Shown: positions 15,160-26,800 of the stretch, piece after piece
Position numbering within the stretch: the first letter of the stretch is position 1
How the letters are laid out: every line of letters begins with the position of its first letter
Assembly (NCBI GenBank): GCA_013396525.1
Contig: VWYX01000919.1
Location: forward strand, 100,720 to 164,719
Reading direction: 5' to 3'
DNA from: Chaetorhynchus papuensis
Lineage: Eukaryota; Chordata; Aves; Passeriformes; Rhipiduridae
Length of the DNA: 64,000 bases
Translations under genes and position numbers: made by a program
Notes under the pieces: model-generated
What the model saw: only the letters and a program-made list of their open reading frames with translations
Databases searched by the model: none
What the model was told of the DNA's origin: nothing

Positions 15160-15335
15160 AGAGAGAGCCTTTTTTCTGCCGAGGCGGGTCCCTGGGGCGG
15201 CTCCGCTCTCGCTGCCGGCAGCTGCAGACGCGGCGGGGCCCGGAGAGCTGCGGGCGTGCCAGGGGCTGCTCCCGCCCGGAGAGGTGGCACAGGGCAGCGC
15301 AGAGCCTGGGGAACAGCCCAGAGGGGAGATGAGCA
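15160..15335. promoter_or_regulatory. Small intronic CpG island
   Basis: Positions 15181-15300 contain about 14 CpG dinucleotides in 120 bases with very high GC, while flanking sequence is CpG-poor and AT-rich from about 15480. Such islands in vertebrates often mark promoters or developmental enhancers. The location inside the WTIP 5' intron is compatible with an alternative promoter, an antisense transcript or an orphan island. There is no TATA box or exon that I can confirm. A possible first exon ending at a gtaaga donor (15373) does not join in frame with the 23795 exon from its nearest ATG. Confidence 0.4.
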
Positions 15336-16580
15336 TTGTATTACACAAGAGTGTGCTTTTGTCAGAGTCCAAGTAAGAGCTGGGCGGCGGTAATTGGGAG
15401 GAAAAATAGTTAACTACCATCTGCCTCCCCAGGGCAGAGCGACGAGGTGGAGAGCGAGAATGAATGCTGACTTTGTAGCCACGGTTAATTTGCACTGAAA
15501 AGCTAGGGTTTGGTGTACAAATATGAATTAGTATAGGAACTTAAACTAGAGAATGATTTCCAATTATTAATTTGAAACGAATTTATTTTAAATTATAATT
15601 CAAATTATCGTTTGAAACCATTTTTATGCGTTTTTCACATCAATATTTCTTGAAATTGAATCTTCTAATTTCTTTAAAGTGTTTGTTCATATCTTGCTAT
15701 GTCTGTCTACCTGATGATAATATTTTATTAGAATTTGTTCACAGACTCTGAATACTCTTTCCTGAAAGAACCTATGTAAAGGGAGAAAACAATACACATC
15801 CTGTACTCCACCTTCATAGGCCTCCAACATACGATGCCACCTTTTGTTTGCAAGAGTTTAAATTTCAAATAAAATCCCAGCATTCTTTTGAAAAAAAGGA
15901 AAGGGCCTCTCCCCTGCTTAGATTGTCAAATCCCAGACTAGCCCGGAATTGAATAGGCCAAGTCAGTGACCTCAGGCAGAAAGAATGTTGGTTATTTACG
16001 TAGGGCTTCTGCTATTTTAGCAGCAAACCTTTTCTTCTGAAAGGACAATGTATACTGTTTTGTGTTTATGGCCGAGTAAAAAGCTTGTACATTTGAGATT
16101 TGCATCGTAATAGCCTCGTAACTCAATATACAGCATCCTCAAAAATAGCAGTGCAAGGCTCTGTTTTGTCTTAGGCAGTGCAGGTCTTTTAGAGCCTTTT
16201 ACAAAAGTTCTCTGAAAAACCGACCTTAAGATTCAGCTGCTTATATGTTTGCTTTGGTGGGTTTTTTTTTTTTCTTTCCCTGGAGTTTTACTTTTTTTGA
16301 AAACCTAAAATTACACGTGGTTTCTTTAGGAGCTACCAGGTCAGTGCTCAAAATATTTTGATGCATCTCAAGCTAAGCTGTGCCTGCAGCTTGAAACCAG
16401 GAAAACGTGTGAGTGTGTGTGTGCGATTCAGACACTGAGCATTTTTCCTGAAATAATGGGAGATCTTTACAAGCATTCTGGCCTGGTGGATGAGCCTGCA
16501 ATTCCAAATGGTTTTTAAAGTGTGCCTTTCTCAATAGATCGTAACCATGAGGAGCTATTGTGTGAGTAAAGCACACATTT

Positions 16581-16649
16581 AGGATCCAATCCTGCATTCC
16601 TTAAAGTCAATGGGAGTCTGAGCGTGAAAGGAATGCAGGATTGGGTCCT
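16581..16649. repeat. Near-perfect 22-nt inverted repeat (hairpin, MITE-like)
   Basis: The left arm at 16581-16602 (AGGATCCAATCCTGCATTCC then TT) and the right arm at 16628-16649 are reverse complements at 21 of 22 positions, with a 25-nt loop containing GTCAATGGGAGTCTG. The single mismatch is the A/G in the GGATCC versus GGGTCC part. The loop and arms resemble ancient amniote palindromic repeats that carry a TCAATGGGAGT core. Transcribed RNA could fold into a stable hairpin. The family name is uncertain. Confidence 0.7.
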
Positions 16650-19600
16650 GGAACAGGGGAGCAAAATTGTGTGCCAGATTGCTTTGAAAAGAAGAATACA
16701 GCACATCCACAGTAGCCACTTTTCAGTGTTTCAGATTTCAAACGGCTGGAGTCTGTGAAAAGTGGCTTCTGCCAACATGCAGTATCTTCTATTCAAAGGA
16801 ATTTGGCATTGATTTTTTTTTTCTTCCTCTATCTTAAACCCCCTGAAAGCCCTAGAAATTCACCCCTTCTTTCACAAAGCCTGAGCATTATGAGGAGGGG
16901 AGGGGGCCGTGGCGGTTGGGGGATGGAAGTTTCTCCAAGCCAGGGGCTGAGCTGGAGCTCAGTCCCCTCCTGGCACACTGACTGGGGTGGCAGCTTCATC
17001 GCGGGACCCCGGCACCGAGAGCTTGTGCTTGGCGGCTTTGTGTGAGTCCACTGTAGGAGACCGAGGAGAAAAATTAATTAACAGTTTCTGAGAGGCTAAA
17101 GCAGCCTTGGTTCGCCCCGCTTGCAGTGGGTGGAGTGGCAGAAACCCTGTGGAAAGAAAACCTCTGTGCAGAGAGGCAGTGTAAGCCAGAGGGAGGGTCG
17201 GGGAACTGCGGGCCCAAACTCACATGTGAGTAAAGAAGGAATGGTAACAAATAAAGAAAAAGTATTGGAAGCTTTTGTTTTCTTTTGGCTCATCTTCAGT
17301 TCCTGGGCAGGCAAACCTCCTGTACTGCTTGAGAGGAAACAGCTCTCCTGGGTGAAATTCTGCACCATTTTTAGCCAGAGGTGACGGGGCAGAGGAGGTG
17401 GCAGCGATGGCTTGTTACTACTTAATGTTTTCAATAATTATTTCTGTTTGTAAAACTTGGTGTTCCTCCTGAAGTTTCGGCTCCTGGACTCATCTGGTAA
17501 CTTAAAATTTAGCTTCCACTGTTCAGAAATAGTAGCTGTCAGACATGGGGGGTTGTGGAGAACTGGTTTGGGTTCTGGAGCTTTCACTTGCCCTTCAGCT
17601 TTTGAGTTCTGTGTGTCCCAGTTCCTCAGTCATCAGGTGGTGTCACACAGGTGAGAGGGACAGTCAGCCTTGCATGCCAGGAGAAGCTGCAGCATGTGCC
17701 AGAGGTCGGTGGGCAGTCATGCTCATTGTGCTGCTGCTGTGGGCAGGACCTTCAGGAGGACCCTGGGCTGGAAAAGTGCCTTTGGGAGTGTGGGGAGCCC
17801 ATGGGTGCACCACAGACCAGCTCAGAATCAGAGCAGCCCCAGACCAAGAGCCAGGGCATTTTGCAGAACAAAATGACCAGGTTTGGCCTGGTAAAAGTTT
17901 ACATTGCATTGAGCAGTGATGGGAGAGCGTGGCAGAGGTGGGCAGTGGGCAGGCAGAAGCATCTGCTCAGCTCAAGCCACCTTGTGTCTCATTCCACTTG
18001 CACAGGGCTTCGGGGCAATATGTGGGAATTTTCCTTCACTGTTATGGTAGCTGGGAAATATTTGAGCAAATGTTGTTGTGTATGAATCCTCTGTGTGTGT
18101 GTTTACTCATCACTGTGGTCTGAAGGGTTTGGGAGACTGTCACTTAAGGTGCTGGGATGAGACGAGTACTGGTGCTGGTGTCACATCGGTCACTGCAGAG
18201 ATGGCATCTGAAGCAGTTAACAAGCAATTAGGTCCATGTTTAATATTGCTAACTAAAACAGGCACAGTTCTTTGGTCAGCCAGGCATGAAGAGCTCGGGC
18301 TGCCACGCTCAGGGAGCTGAACAAGTCATGGACCAGAACTTGCAGAGCGCAGAGATTCTCATGGAGTGTCCTGATCAGCCTTAGCATTGACAGTTCATTA
18401 AATAAGAAGGAGGAAGAATCTCAAGGAGAGAAGCAATGTGAGATTTTTTTTTTTTCCTCCAGAAAAAGCTGTTAAAGAAGGATGCTGTGGATCTGTCTTG
18501 CTGCTGTCAGGAGCTCCTGGGTGCCACTTTCCCAGCAGGATCAGGGCATGGCAGTGCTGGGGGCTCAGGCAAGGCCCAGGTGCTGTGCAGGGCAGGGACA
18601 GCCACCCTGCCTGGTCCTGCAGCTGCCTGTGCCTTGGCCAGTGCCTGCACCTTCTCTGTGCTGCACAGCCATGTCCCCAGCCAACAGGAATGGCAGCCAC
18701 TGGAGTGACACTCCGTGGCGTTAACTTGGGCTGTTCAGACTGTTAATTAGCTGTACTTTAATGAATTTCTGATCTTTAGCACTGATACCTACAACTGAAC
18801 TCTTGGATTGCACTCCATATGGGAGGGTTTAATTACATTTTGTGGCTAAAATAGGATCCTTGTTCCACGCAGCTGTGACATTAGAAATAACAGGACATTA
18901 TTAGTCATTTCACTCCTTGTCCCCTCTAACACTGAGACTTTCACACATGAAGGTAGAAGAGGCACATCTCTGTTGAGAATACCACGAGAGGGTTCCTGAT
19001 GGTGAGGAGGCACACTGCTGTGGGTTTTTGAGCACGCTGGTAGTCACTGGGATGCACCAAGCGTTATCTGGGAGGCAGGGCTGGGGCTGCAGCATTCCCA
19101 TGATGTCAGAGGGGAGCTGTTTGTGTTTGAGTAGCGTCAGGCACGGAGACAATGCAGGCTTCTCACATGAACTTGCTTACTCTACAGTACTACTAAATCA
19201 TGATTTCCAAAGGGTTGTGTGTTTTTAATCATCAAAGTACTTAAAATATTATAATAATGCTTGGCACTTTTCAACTTCAAAGCATGCTGCAAACAGTAAT
19301 TAGGTCTAATAACCCTGCTGTGACAGTGAGACATTCCTATCTCCTGTCTTAGAGCGGCAAGGGGGGTGTCAGCCCCTGATCCGGTTGCATCCATCCTGTG
19401 TGAGACAGGAGATCTTCCACTGAAGGCTGTGATTGATAAACTTACCTCCCCACAGGCAAATACTCACGGCCAGCAGCAGCAGGGAGGGCTTGGAATATGC
19501 TTTCCAGGCTAGAGGGGAGGGGGCAGGACACCTCCAGTGCACTTTTGGGCCATGTCCTCCACACTGTAAAACCTGATTCCCATTTTGTTCCATGGGGGCC

Positions 19601-22600
19601 TGGAGTAGCATTTGAAACAGCATTGGAAAAAAGTTTTACTCCATCTTGGCTTCCTGGCTGCTGTGTTTTCACCACCCAGCAAAGTGTTCTGGAGACTGGG
19701 GAGAATACTTGTGGACAGCCTGTGTCAACTGGGGGTCATTTTTCCTTTTGCAAGCTGTCTTTGAGTTGAATCCTTTGATAAAACAACAGCTCTCCCAATC
19801 CTTCCTTTTGGTTTGCAACATGTAGGAGATAAAAATTGTGCAGGAAGTAATTGATAGACACATTTAAATAACAGAGACTTATAAACTGGTTAAACGTCCA
19901 AACCAGTGTTAAAAACCTAGAGATGATTCTGCTTTTGATTTTTTTTTTAAGAGTTCCACAAACCTGCATTCTTTTGGATGTTTATCACGTTGGTTGCAAT
20001 CACCAGTTGCTATCGGTCCTTGGGATAGAGTCATTCCTAGCTTTCATTTTATTATCTGCTAGATTATCTCATGAATGTTTGCACTGTTTGCTGGAGTGTT
20101 TGTGAGGTCTGTGTCTCCCACCCGAGGTGGTGGAACTCCCTTAGCCTGGGGTGTCAGTCAGGAAATGGGACTTACTTGTTTGTCGCTGGGAGTGCATACG
20201 CTCTGTTTTCTGTGGGAAGATGAGGCTGAAGAGCACTCGGGGGAGAAGGGGCTTCCCCCTAAAAGCTGCTGCTGCTGTCAGGAGCCTGCACGCAGCGGGG
20301 TGGCTCCTGCCCGGGCCCGGTCCCCCTGCACAGTCCCTGTTCGTGCTGCTCTGTCGGGTGTGAAACAGAGCCTCTTCCTCGCTGCTGCTGCTGCAAACTG
20401 GTCTGACGGGGCAGGCGTGCCAAGGTGGGTACCCAGCAGGAGCAGGAACCTAGTGCAGTGTTTGTGAAACCCCACACTCCTGAACTCTGCTAGGCTGCTC
20501 ATTATTATTATAATGAGCCATCAGCAAGTTGCATCAAGTTTTGTCAGAAACTCTTGACTTTTTTGTTTCAATATTATGAAAGCAAATAGTAACCAGGCTT
20601 GGCTAGACTCAGTCATTCACAGGAAAGCCAAGCAGCAGGGCCTGTGTGCCAGTGGGCAGGGTGATGTTACCTTCCCTGGCTGGCCAGGTACTCGGCTCAG
20701 CTGGCTAAAGGAACATCAGGGGGATTTTAACTTGTAATTATCTGCCTAATTGACAATAACAGGTTACACAGAACAGGCTGCTGCTGTGCAGGTTCCCAAG
20801 TTGCTCCAGGATCTTGAAAGACGAAGCCACTTTGTCCAGTACCAGGAGCTCGGGGCAGGCATCCCAAGGTCAAGGTGTTGCACCCACTCTGCTGCACAGC
20901 TGCCCTGGGGCTGGGGGCACCACCACTGCCTCTCCTCAGCATTCCTGTCTCCCTGGCTGCAATTGCCAGCACTTCCCTCTTGATTGCAGTTTGCACATGA
21001 TGCCCAGGTACTCAGAGGGTGGTGTTTGACCATGTTCAGTGCTGTCATTCAGTAAACCCTTCTGGAGGGCAGTGGAATGTACACTTTTGCCTCTATTTCT
21101 AAAATGCAGGATGTAGAAGCCAATATAGGCATCCATGGTTGTTTGAGTGATAACTTGCTGTTTCTTGTTTATGAGATAATTATTTTATGGTGCCTGAATG
21201 ACATTCTTCTAAGGTAAAAGGCCTGTCAATCTTATTAATCATTGCTAATAATAGTCATTATCATGTGAGCAAGCTGCTTGCCTGCTTTATGAGTTTAGGC
21301 AAGTCAGTTCGCTAATAGGCGTCTTGTGTCTTTCAGCTGGAAAAAGAGAAATGGTATTTTCCCTCAGTTTTGAAAGGTGTTGTGCTGGGAGTGCAGTGTA
21401 GAGGTGGCAGGTGTAGGGCGGGGAGAGCAGCTCTGTGTGCTGGGCAGGTGGGGGCTCCTGGGCCAGGCTGGGAGCAGGGATCCCACCAGTGCAGGGCTGA
21501 TGTGGAGACTCACAGTGGGGCTGGGCACGGGGCAATCAGCTGCCAAATGCATCTGAGACCCGATGTGTGCGAGGGCTGCTCCAGAACATTGGCTTTGCCT
21601 TGTTTGCTTTGGGTCAGAGGCTTCCCATTCCATCCCAGTCCAGGAGAGCACTGACCCCGCTGGCTCCTGCTAGTGATGCTGTGCCGAGGAAAGAACCAGA
21701 GCAGAATTTGTGCTGTTCCCATCAAGCTCAGCACTGGCAGGCTGGGGTACAGAGCGGGATGTCGGGGTCTTCCTGCACCTTCTGCAGTCCCTTGGAGATG
21801 CTGGCACCTCCCTGCACTGGTGCGTTGCTCTCTGCAGAGATCCTTCCAGCAGCCAGCTCTGGGATTTGTCCCTAATCACCTCTGCTGCTTCTCAGCACAG
21901 TGGCTGTGGGCTGAGGTGATGCCAGTGCTCCTTCTGAAACAAGAGCCCGGCTCTGTGGGTGAGCCCAGGGGAAGTGCTGCATCAGCACATCCAGGGCAGG
22001 TCCCTGTTCTGGGTGCAGCCACTTCATGTCCACCAGCTAAAGTTGTGTGCCAAGGCTGGATCTGACGGATCAGAGTGTCCTTCACAAAGCCATTCTGGCC
22101 TCTTTCCTTTCGTCCTTTCTTTCCATGTACTTTATCTTTCACTGGAGAGGTTTAAAAACATCTTTGATAAGCAGGAGGGAAGATCTAGATGTGGTTGCTC
22201 CTGCATCAGTTGAGAGTGGCCCCATGGTCCCCTGATTGCTGTCCCAGCCCTGTGCTTTGTTCAGGGGATGGCCCAGTTTTACCTAAGACTCTCAGAGGGA
22301 TGATGCACATTGCCCACGTCACCAGGGTCCTGGTCCCCACCAGAGCCACCGGGCAGCTGGAAAGACAAACAAGAGCTGACTCCACCTACCAGCAGTATGG
22401 AGACAGCAGCCCGTGAGATCAACAGCCCAAGAATGTGCACACAAAAGAAGCATTTCCCTCAGCCACGACAGTAAAACCACCAGACAACCGCATGCAGCAT
22501 GTGATTTCCCAAAAGCATCAGCCCAGATCCCAACTTCTTTGTGCCACACACTGTTTCCCAGGATCAGATCACAGTGACAACGTGTAAAAGGCGCTTTCAA

Positions 22601-23794
22601 GCACTCAAAATTAATCATATTTTCCTCAACATTGTTTATGGAAACCATGGAGAGCACTCCTGCCCCTCTGTGCTGGCCAGCTGGCTCAGCTCGCCAGCCC
22701 TCGGTGTCAAACCCTCCATGGAGATGGGTGATGTTTCTGCTGGAGTTGGGGGAGACATCCAGGCTGATTCCATGGAGTGAAGCTCTGGCAGTGACCTGGG
22801 ATCTGTTGACCTGTGAATTCCTCTTGCCCTCTCCCTTTCCCTGTGCCGCTGCTGGCACAGCCCGAGGCAGCCCTTGTTCATCTGGGGCTGCAGAGGGCTG
22901 CTGAGAGCTCCCACATGCCTGGGAGGTTTGGCCAGTGGGACCCTGGCAGAGTGGGGATGAGGTGAGTTGGGATGAGTGTGGTTTCCCTTCTCCCTCTCTG
23001 GTTTTACACTGGTGAAACAGTGCTGCTTTCTACAGAGCTCAGATCTGCTGTATCTACAAACTGACTGGGCTCGGTGGTTCTTGAATTCCTGGTTTGCATC
23101 CTTTCTGCTGGGACTCTCTGGAGTCTGCTGTGCATTTCTTCACTGTAAAGGGAGCCATCAGTTAATGACTATCACAGGCTTTGTCATTCAAGTTCTGTAT
23201 GGGCTAATGAAATGGCAAATGTCAAAACTCGAATGCAAAATCTCCTGTTTTCTGTGTGATTTTCCCACCCTTCCCTCCATCATGTGTGCCTTGTACTGCT
23301 TTAGTGTCGCAGGGAGCTGCTGTGGCATTGATTATTGATATTTTTGAGGGTGGCAGGGACATCCGTATGCAGTATCCCTTGGGTAGTCCTTTGGAGACTA
23401 ACGCTGCTGCTGTTGATTGCAGTGGATGTGAGCCTGCTGGAATTTTACTTGCCAAGAAAATTGTCTCAATTTGCAAAGGAACCTTTTCCCCCAAATAGTT
23501 TTTGAGTTTAGATTGCAAGTTTTTCAGGAACTGGTATCAGCTGGGTTCCATAACCCACACTTAGAGTTAACATTTAGTTGGTACCTAAGGCAAGGTTTGG
23601 TAACTTATTTGGTAAAGCCGGATAGAGCAAGGAGCCTGACCCTCAGCCCTGGCTCTGGAGGGGCCCTCCAGGGAAGAGAGGGGCCAGGAACAGACCCCAC
23701 AGACAGGTACAGGGGGTGTGCTTTTCACTTTGCATCCTGAACAACTGGCTTTGGGGATGGAGAACAAAATTCTGATGGTCCTGTGTTTTAACAG

Positions 23795-23862
23795 GGAGAA
23801 GACTACGAGGAAAAGCATTCTACAATGTCAATGGCAAGGTGTACTGTGAAGAAGACTTCCTA
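23795..23862 (+). CDS. WTIP: WTIP exon: second zinc finger of LIM1 (end)
   Basis: The exon follows a tttaacag acceptor and ends at a CTA|gtaagt donor. It is 68 nt: two bases finishing a split glycine codon, then 22 codons reading RRLRGKAFYNVNGKVYCEEDFL in two parts (RRLRGKAFYNV, NGKVYCEEDFL). It supplies the last two zinc ligands of LIM1, the Cys of VYC and the Asp of EED (C-X2-D). The first ligands must come from the preceding exon, which is not in the window. The upstream intron is phase 1 and the downstream intron phase 0. The nearly invariant GKAF segment and EEDFL end are diagnostic of the Ajuba/LIMD1/WTIP family. Confidence 0.93.
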
Positions 23863-26800
23863 GTAAGTAAGATTTCATGCACTTTTTTTTATTATTTCTA
23901 AAGCAAATCGTTCCTCTGTATTGGCTTGTTCGTTCTGAGAGACGGTTTGATGATGCGGGGCCTCCTGCCAGGGGAGGAATTGGGAATCATTTACCACTGA
24001 CTCCACAAGAGCACCATCAGCCCCTCGGTTTGAAGTGGTGGCTGTAAAACCAAGTACATAACTGTCCAGAAGCCATCACAAAGTGTAAATTATGAGAATA
24101 AACACTGGAGCTGCTCAAGCTTGGGACTTGAATTGCAGCCACAGAGCCTCGCCTGCCAAGCCTGAGCTCGAAGTCAAACATCTGGGGAATACCAATCATA
24201 ACAGGAGGGAGACGTTTGTGCCGGGAGCACGTCAGGGCTGTGCACAAAGTTGCTTTGTTGAGGCACAGTTTAATCGCTGCTCTGCTCACCCAGCTGTGGG
24301 GCTGAGTTGGGATTAGCTGGGAACTGTTGGCCATGGAGGGGCAAGTCAAGTTCTCTCCCTGCTCACAGATTTTGTAAATGCTTTACTTTAATAGAAACTA
24401 AGTCAGGAAAAGAAAAATGAAGCCTGTTGCTGAGCTGTTTTGTTCCAAAAATAAAATATTTGTGCAATTAAGGGCGAGGATTATGCAGTGCACAGCAAAT
24501 GATTTGATAAGTACAGACCATTTAGGGTTAAGATGGAGAGGACGGCATGGCTGGGAATTGCAATTTGAGAGCAATGATATATTTTAGCTTAGAGGAAGAT
24601 GAATTGGACAATCAGTGTGTTGAATTTATGCCACCTTATTTATTAAAAAACCATTAATTTAGAAGCTTGGGTCTTCCAGAACAACTTTTCATTTCTAATG
24701 AAAATGTAATCATGCTTTTTGCAAAGGAATTATTCAAAGTATATCTCGCAACAAAATTGTTACTGGCAGTTCAAATGCATTTCTCATCAATGCAATCCAT
24801 AAAAATAATGGAAATTCCTAAAATATAAGCCATATTTGCCTTCATTTGTTACACCTTTACTGTGAGCTGGAGCCTGTTGGAAAAAAAAAAAACAACAAAA
24901 AACCCCCATGTGTTTTGTGCAGAAAATAAGTATCTTGTTATAATTGAAACTTGTTACTGTTTTGCTTGCATTCTGGAGAGAAAATTATTTTTTCTTCCTT
25001 GCTTTTTTCAGCTTTCCTGTGTTTCTGCAGAAGCACAGGGAGGGGGGGCAGAGGTGGAGTATGAGAGGGAGGGGCTCAAACCCTTGAGATTCTTCATTTG
25101 AACTGTGTTGGAATGTACTTTCCCCATGATCAAAACCTTTCATCCAGACTTAATGACATGATTGTTGTTATTAGCTTGTAATTTCAGCCTAAACACAAGA
25201 ACTTTAAATCTAAAAATCTTAATCTTTTGGAGAACATTCAGTTTTCATGGGGTTGGGGGGGAAAACTCTTTAGCTCAGGCATGTTCTGTAGTGGGTTTCT
25301 GAAGGAAGATACTTGCAGAGATTTTCCCAGGAAAACTGAGATAAAGGACTTGATAGGAATAAACTTTCTGCAAGTGAGGGAACTGTTGGGACATTTTAAG
25401 GCCCAGATTTAAAAGCCCAAACTTCCCACAGGTGTGTTTTAGCAGATTCCCAGTAGCACAGAGGAATGGGGGAGAAGCAGACCAAGGGACGCTGTGTAAG
25501 TCAGCAAAGAAACCAAATTCTGACATTGTCCCTGCTTGTGGTAATCTTGGTGCTTCTCAGGAAGTAATACCATCTTCTCTCAGCTCCCCCGAGCAAATGT
25601 CATAGCAGGATTCCTAGGAATTGTATTGCTTCACTAATGAAATCAAACAACCTTGCCTATTTTAGAGTTCTGTGAACAGGGAAAGCTCAAAGCTTTTCTC
25701 AAAGTTGAAAGGAAAAAGGCTGCAAAATCGCCATTAAAAAGGAGATTATTTTAACTACTTCATCTTCCCAGGTCTTCCTCCTGAACACTTCAAAACCCCA
25801 GTCCTCTCTAAGAAGAGGCATTTTCAGTCCAAAGCAGAAAACCAAATGCTTTTTCTGTATAACTGAGAATTTCAGTCTCTGCTGTGAGTCCAATTCTTTA
25901 GTGCAGCTTCATTACAGTGCAGCACGATTCTGTGCTGACACTGTGGTGGTGGAATGTTAGGGAAGTTAAGGCAGGAGGATAAGAAGAAGATTATTTCAGT
26001 TTGGGAATGTAAACAGATACAGTCTAACTGCATTATAATTGTATTGCTGTAAGAAAATGCTGCCTGCCGTGGATGTCCTTCCTCTTTCTTGGCTTTTGTT
26101 TGTCTGGGAATTGATCAGGAGAATTAGATGCTCCTGTAGGTTTGGGAGCGAGGTCACAGCTCTGTGGATTTGCAGCCCCACCTGTGACAAAGTTATTTCA
26201 AACAGCAGGGATTAGAAAGCAGAGCAGCTTCAGAAAATGTGGGCAGGAGGTGCAGTGCTGTCCCACTGGGGGCACTGGTGACACCCAGGTGAGAACAGGC
26301 TGTGTGTACCTGGCTGGGTTTGCACCAGCCACATGGTCCTACCACAGATTCCTAGGGACAGACTGAGAGGTTGATGTTTCCTTGCCCACAGTCCCACCGA
26401 GGCAGCAGTAGCCTGAATGAGCCCCTCATGTGCTTCCCAGCAAGAGGCATCCCAAGGGGAAGCTGCTGTGCTGTCAAAGGGGGACAGAGGTGGTGGCACC
26501 TGGAGCCTCCCTGGTACCTGGAGGAGAGCCTGTCCCCTTCCCTGGGAGTGCTGTCATTCCTGCAGAGCTGTCAGCCCCCACTGCTGCCTCTGTTTAACCC
26601 ATTCATTTGCTGCAGGTGCTTCTTCCCTATCCCTGGAGTCTCACTGGATATGTCCTGCAGGCCAGTCCAGCGATTTTGGGGCTGCAACAAGTAGCACATG
26701 AACAACGATGGGCAGAAAAGCTGGACAGGCTTTTGATGTGAACAAATGCAGAAAATTTTAGTGAAGAATGGATATTTTATTTATGGGTTTCTTCCAGTTG

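Larger units (their letters stand above)
1..23794 (+). other. WTIP 5' intron (or intron plus 5' flank); no exon found
   Basis: The exon at 23795 starts with a phase 1 acceptor, so at least one donor exon lies upstream. I searched this stretch by eye for the expected end of LIM1 finger 1 (an ACQAMG-like block and a CFTC-type block) and found neither. Upstream coding exons are therefore probably beyond the left edge, making this intron at least 23.8 kb. Open frames here are short, overlap on both strands, and show no known domains. Apart from the CpG island and palindromic repeats listed separately, I see unique sequence with AT-rich patches (for example 15.5-16.3 kb and 21.1-21.3 kb), CT-rich and GT-rich runs, and small homopolymers. 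Confidence 0.7.

Noticed and set aside
15329..15372. Alternative WTIP first exon from the CpG island (ATG at 15329, donor gtaaga at 15373)
   Set aside because: Joining it to the 23795 exon puts the LIM sequence in the wrong frame and soon meets a stop. It might still be non-coding.
17590..17610. AFTCPSA segment resembling the CFTC block of LIM1
   Set aside because: The first Cys is absent, the surrounding residues do not fit LIM1, and no suitable donor with phase 1 follows.
20497..20518. Short hairpin GCTCATTA...TAATGAGC
   Set aside because: Eight-base arms in AT-rich sequence are expected by chance.
22319..22858. 179-codon minus-strand open frame in the WTIP 5' intron
   Set aside because: No homology I recognise, overlapped by unrelated frames on the other strand, and no splice context. 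A homology search would be decisive.
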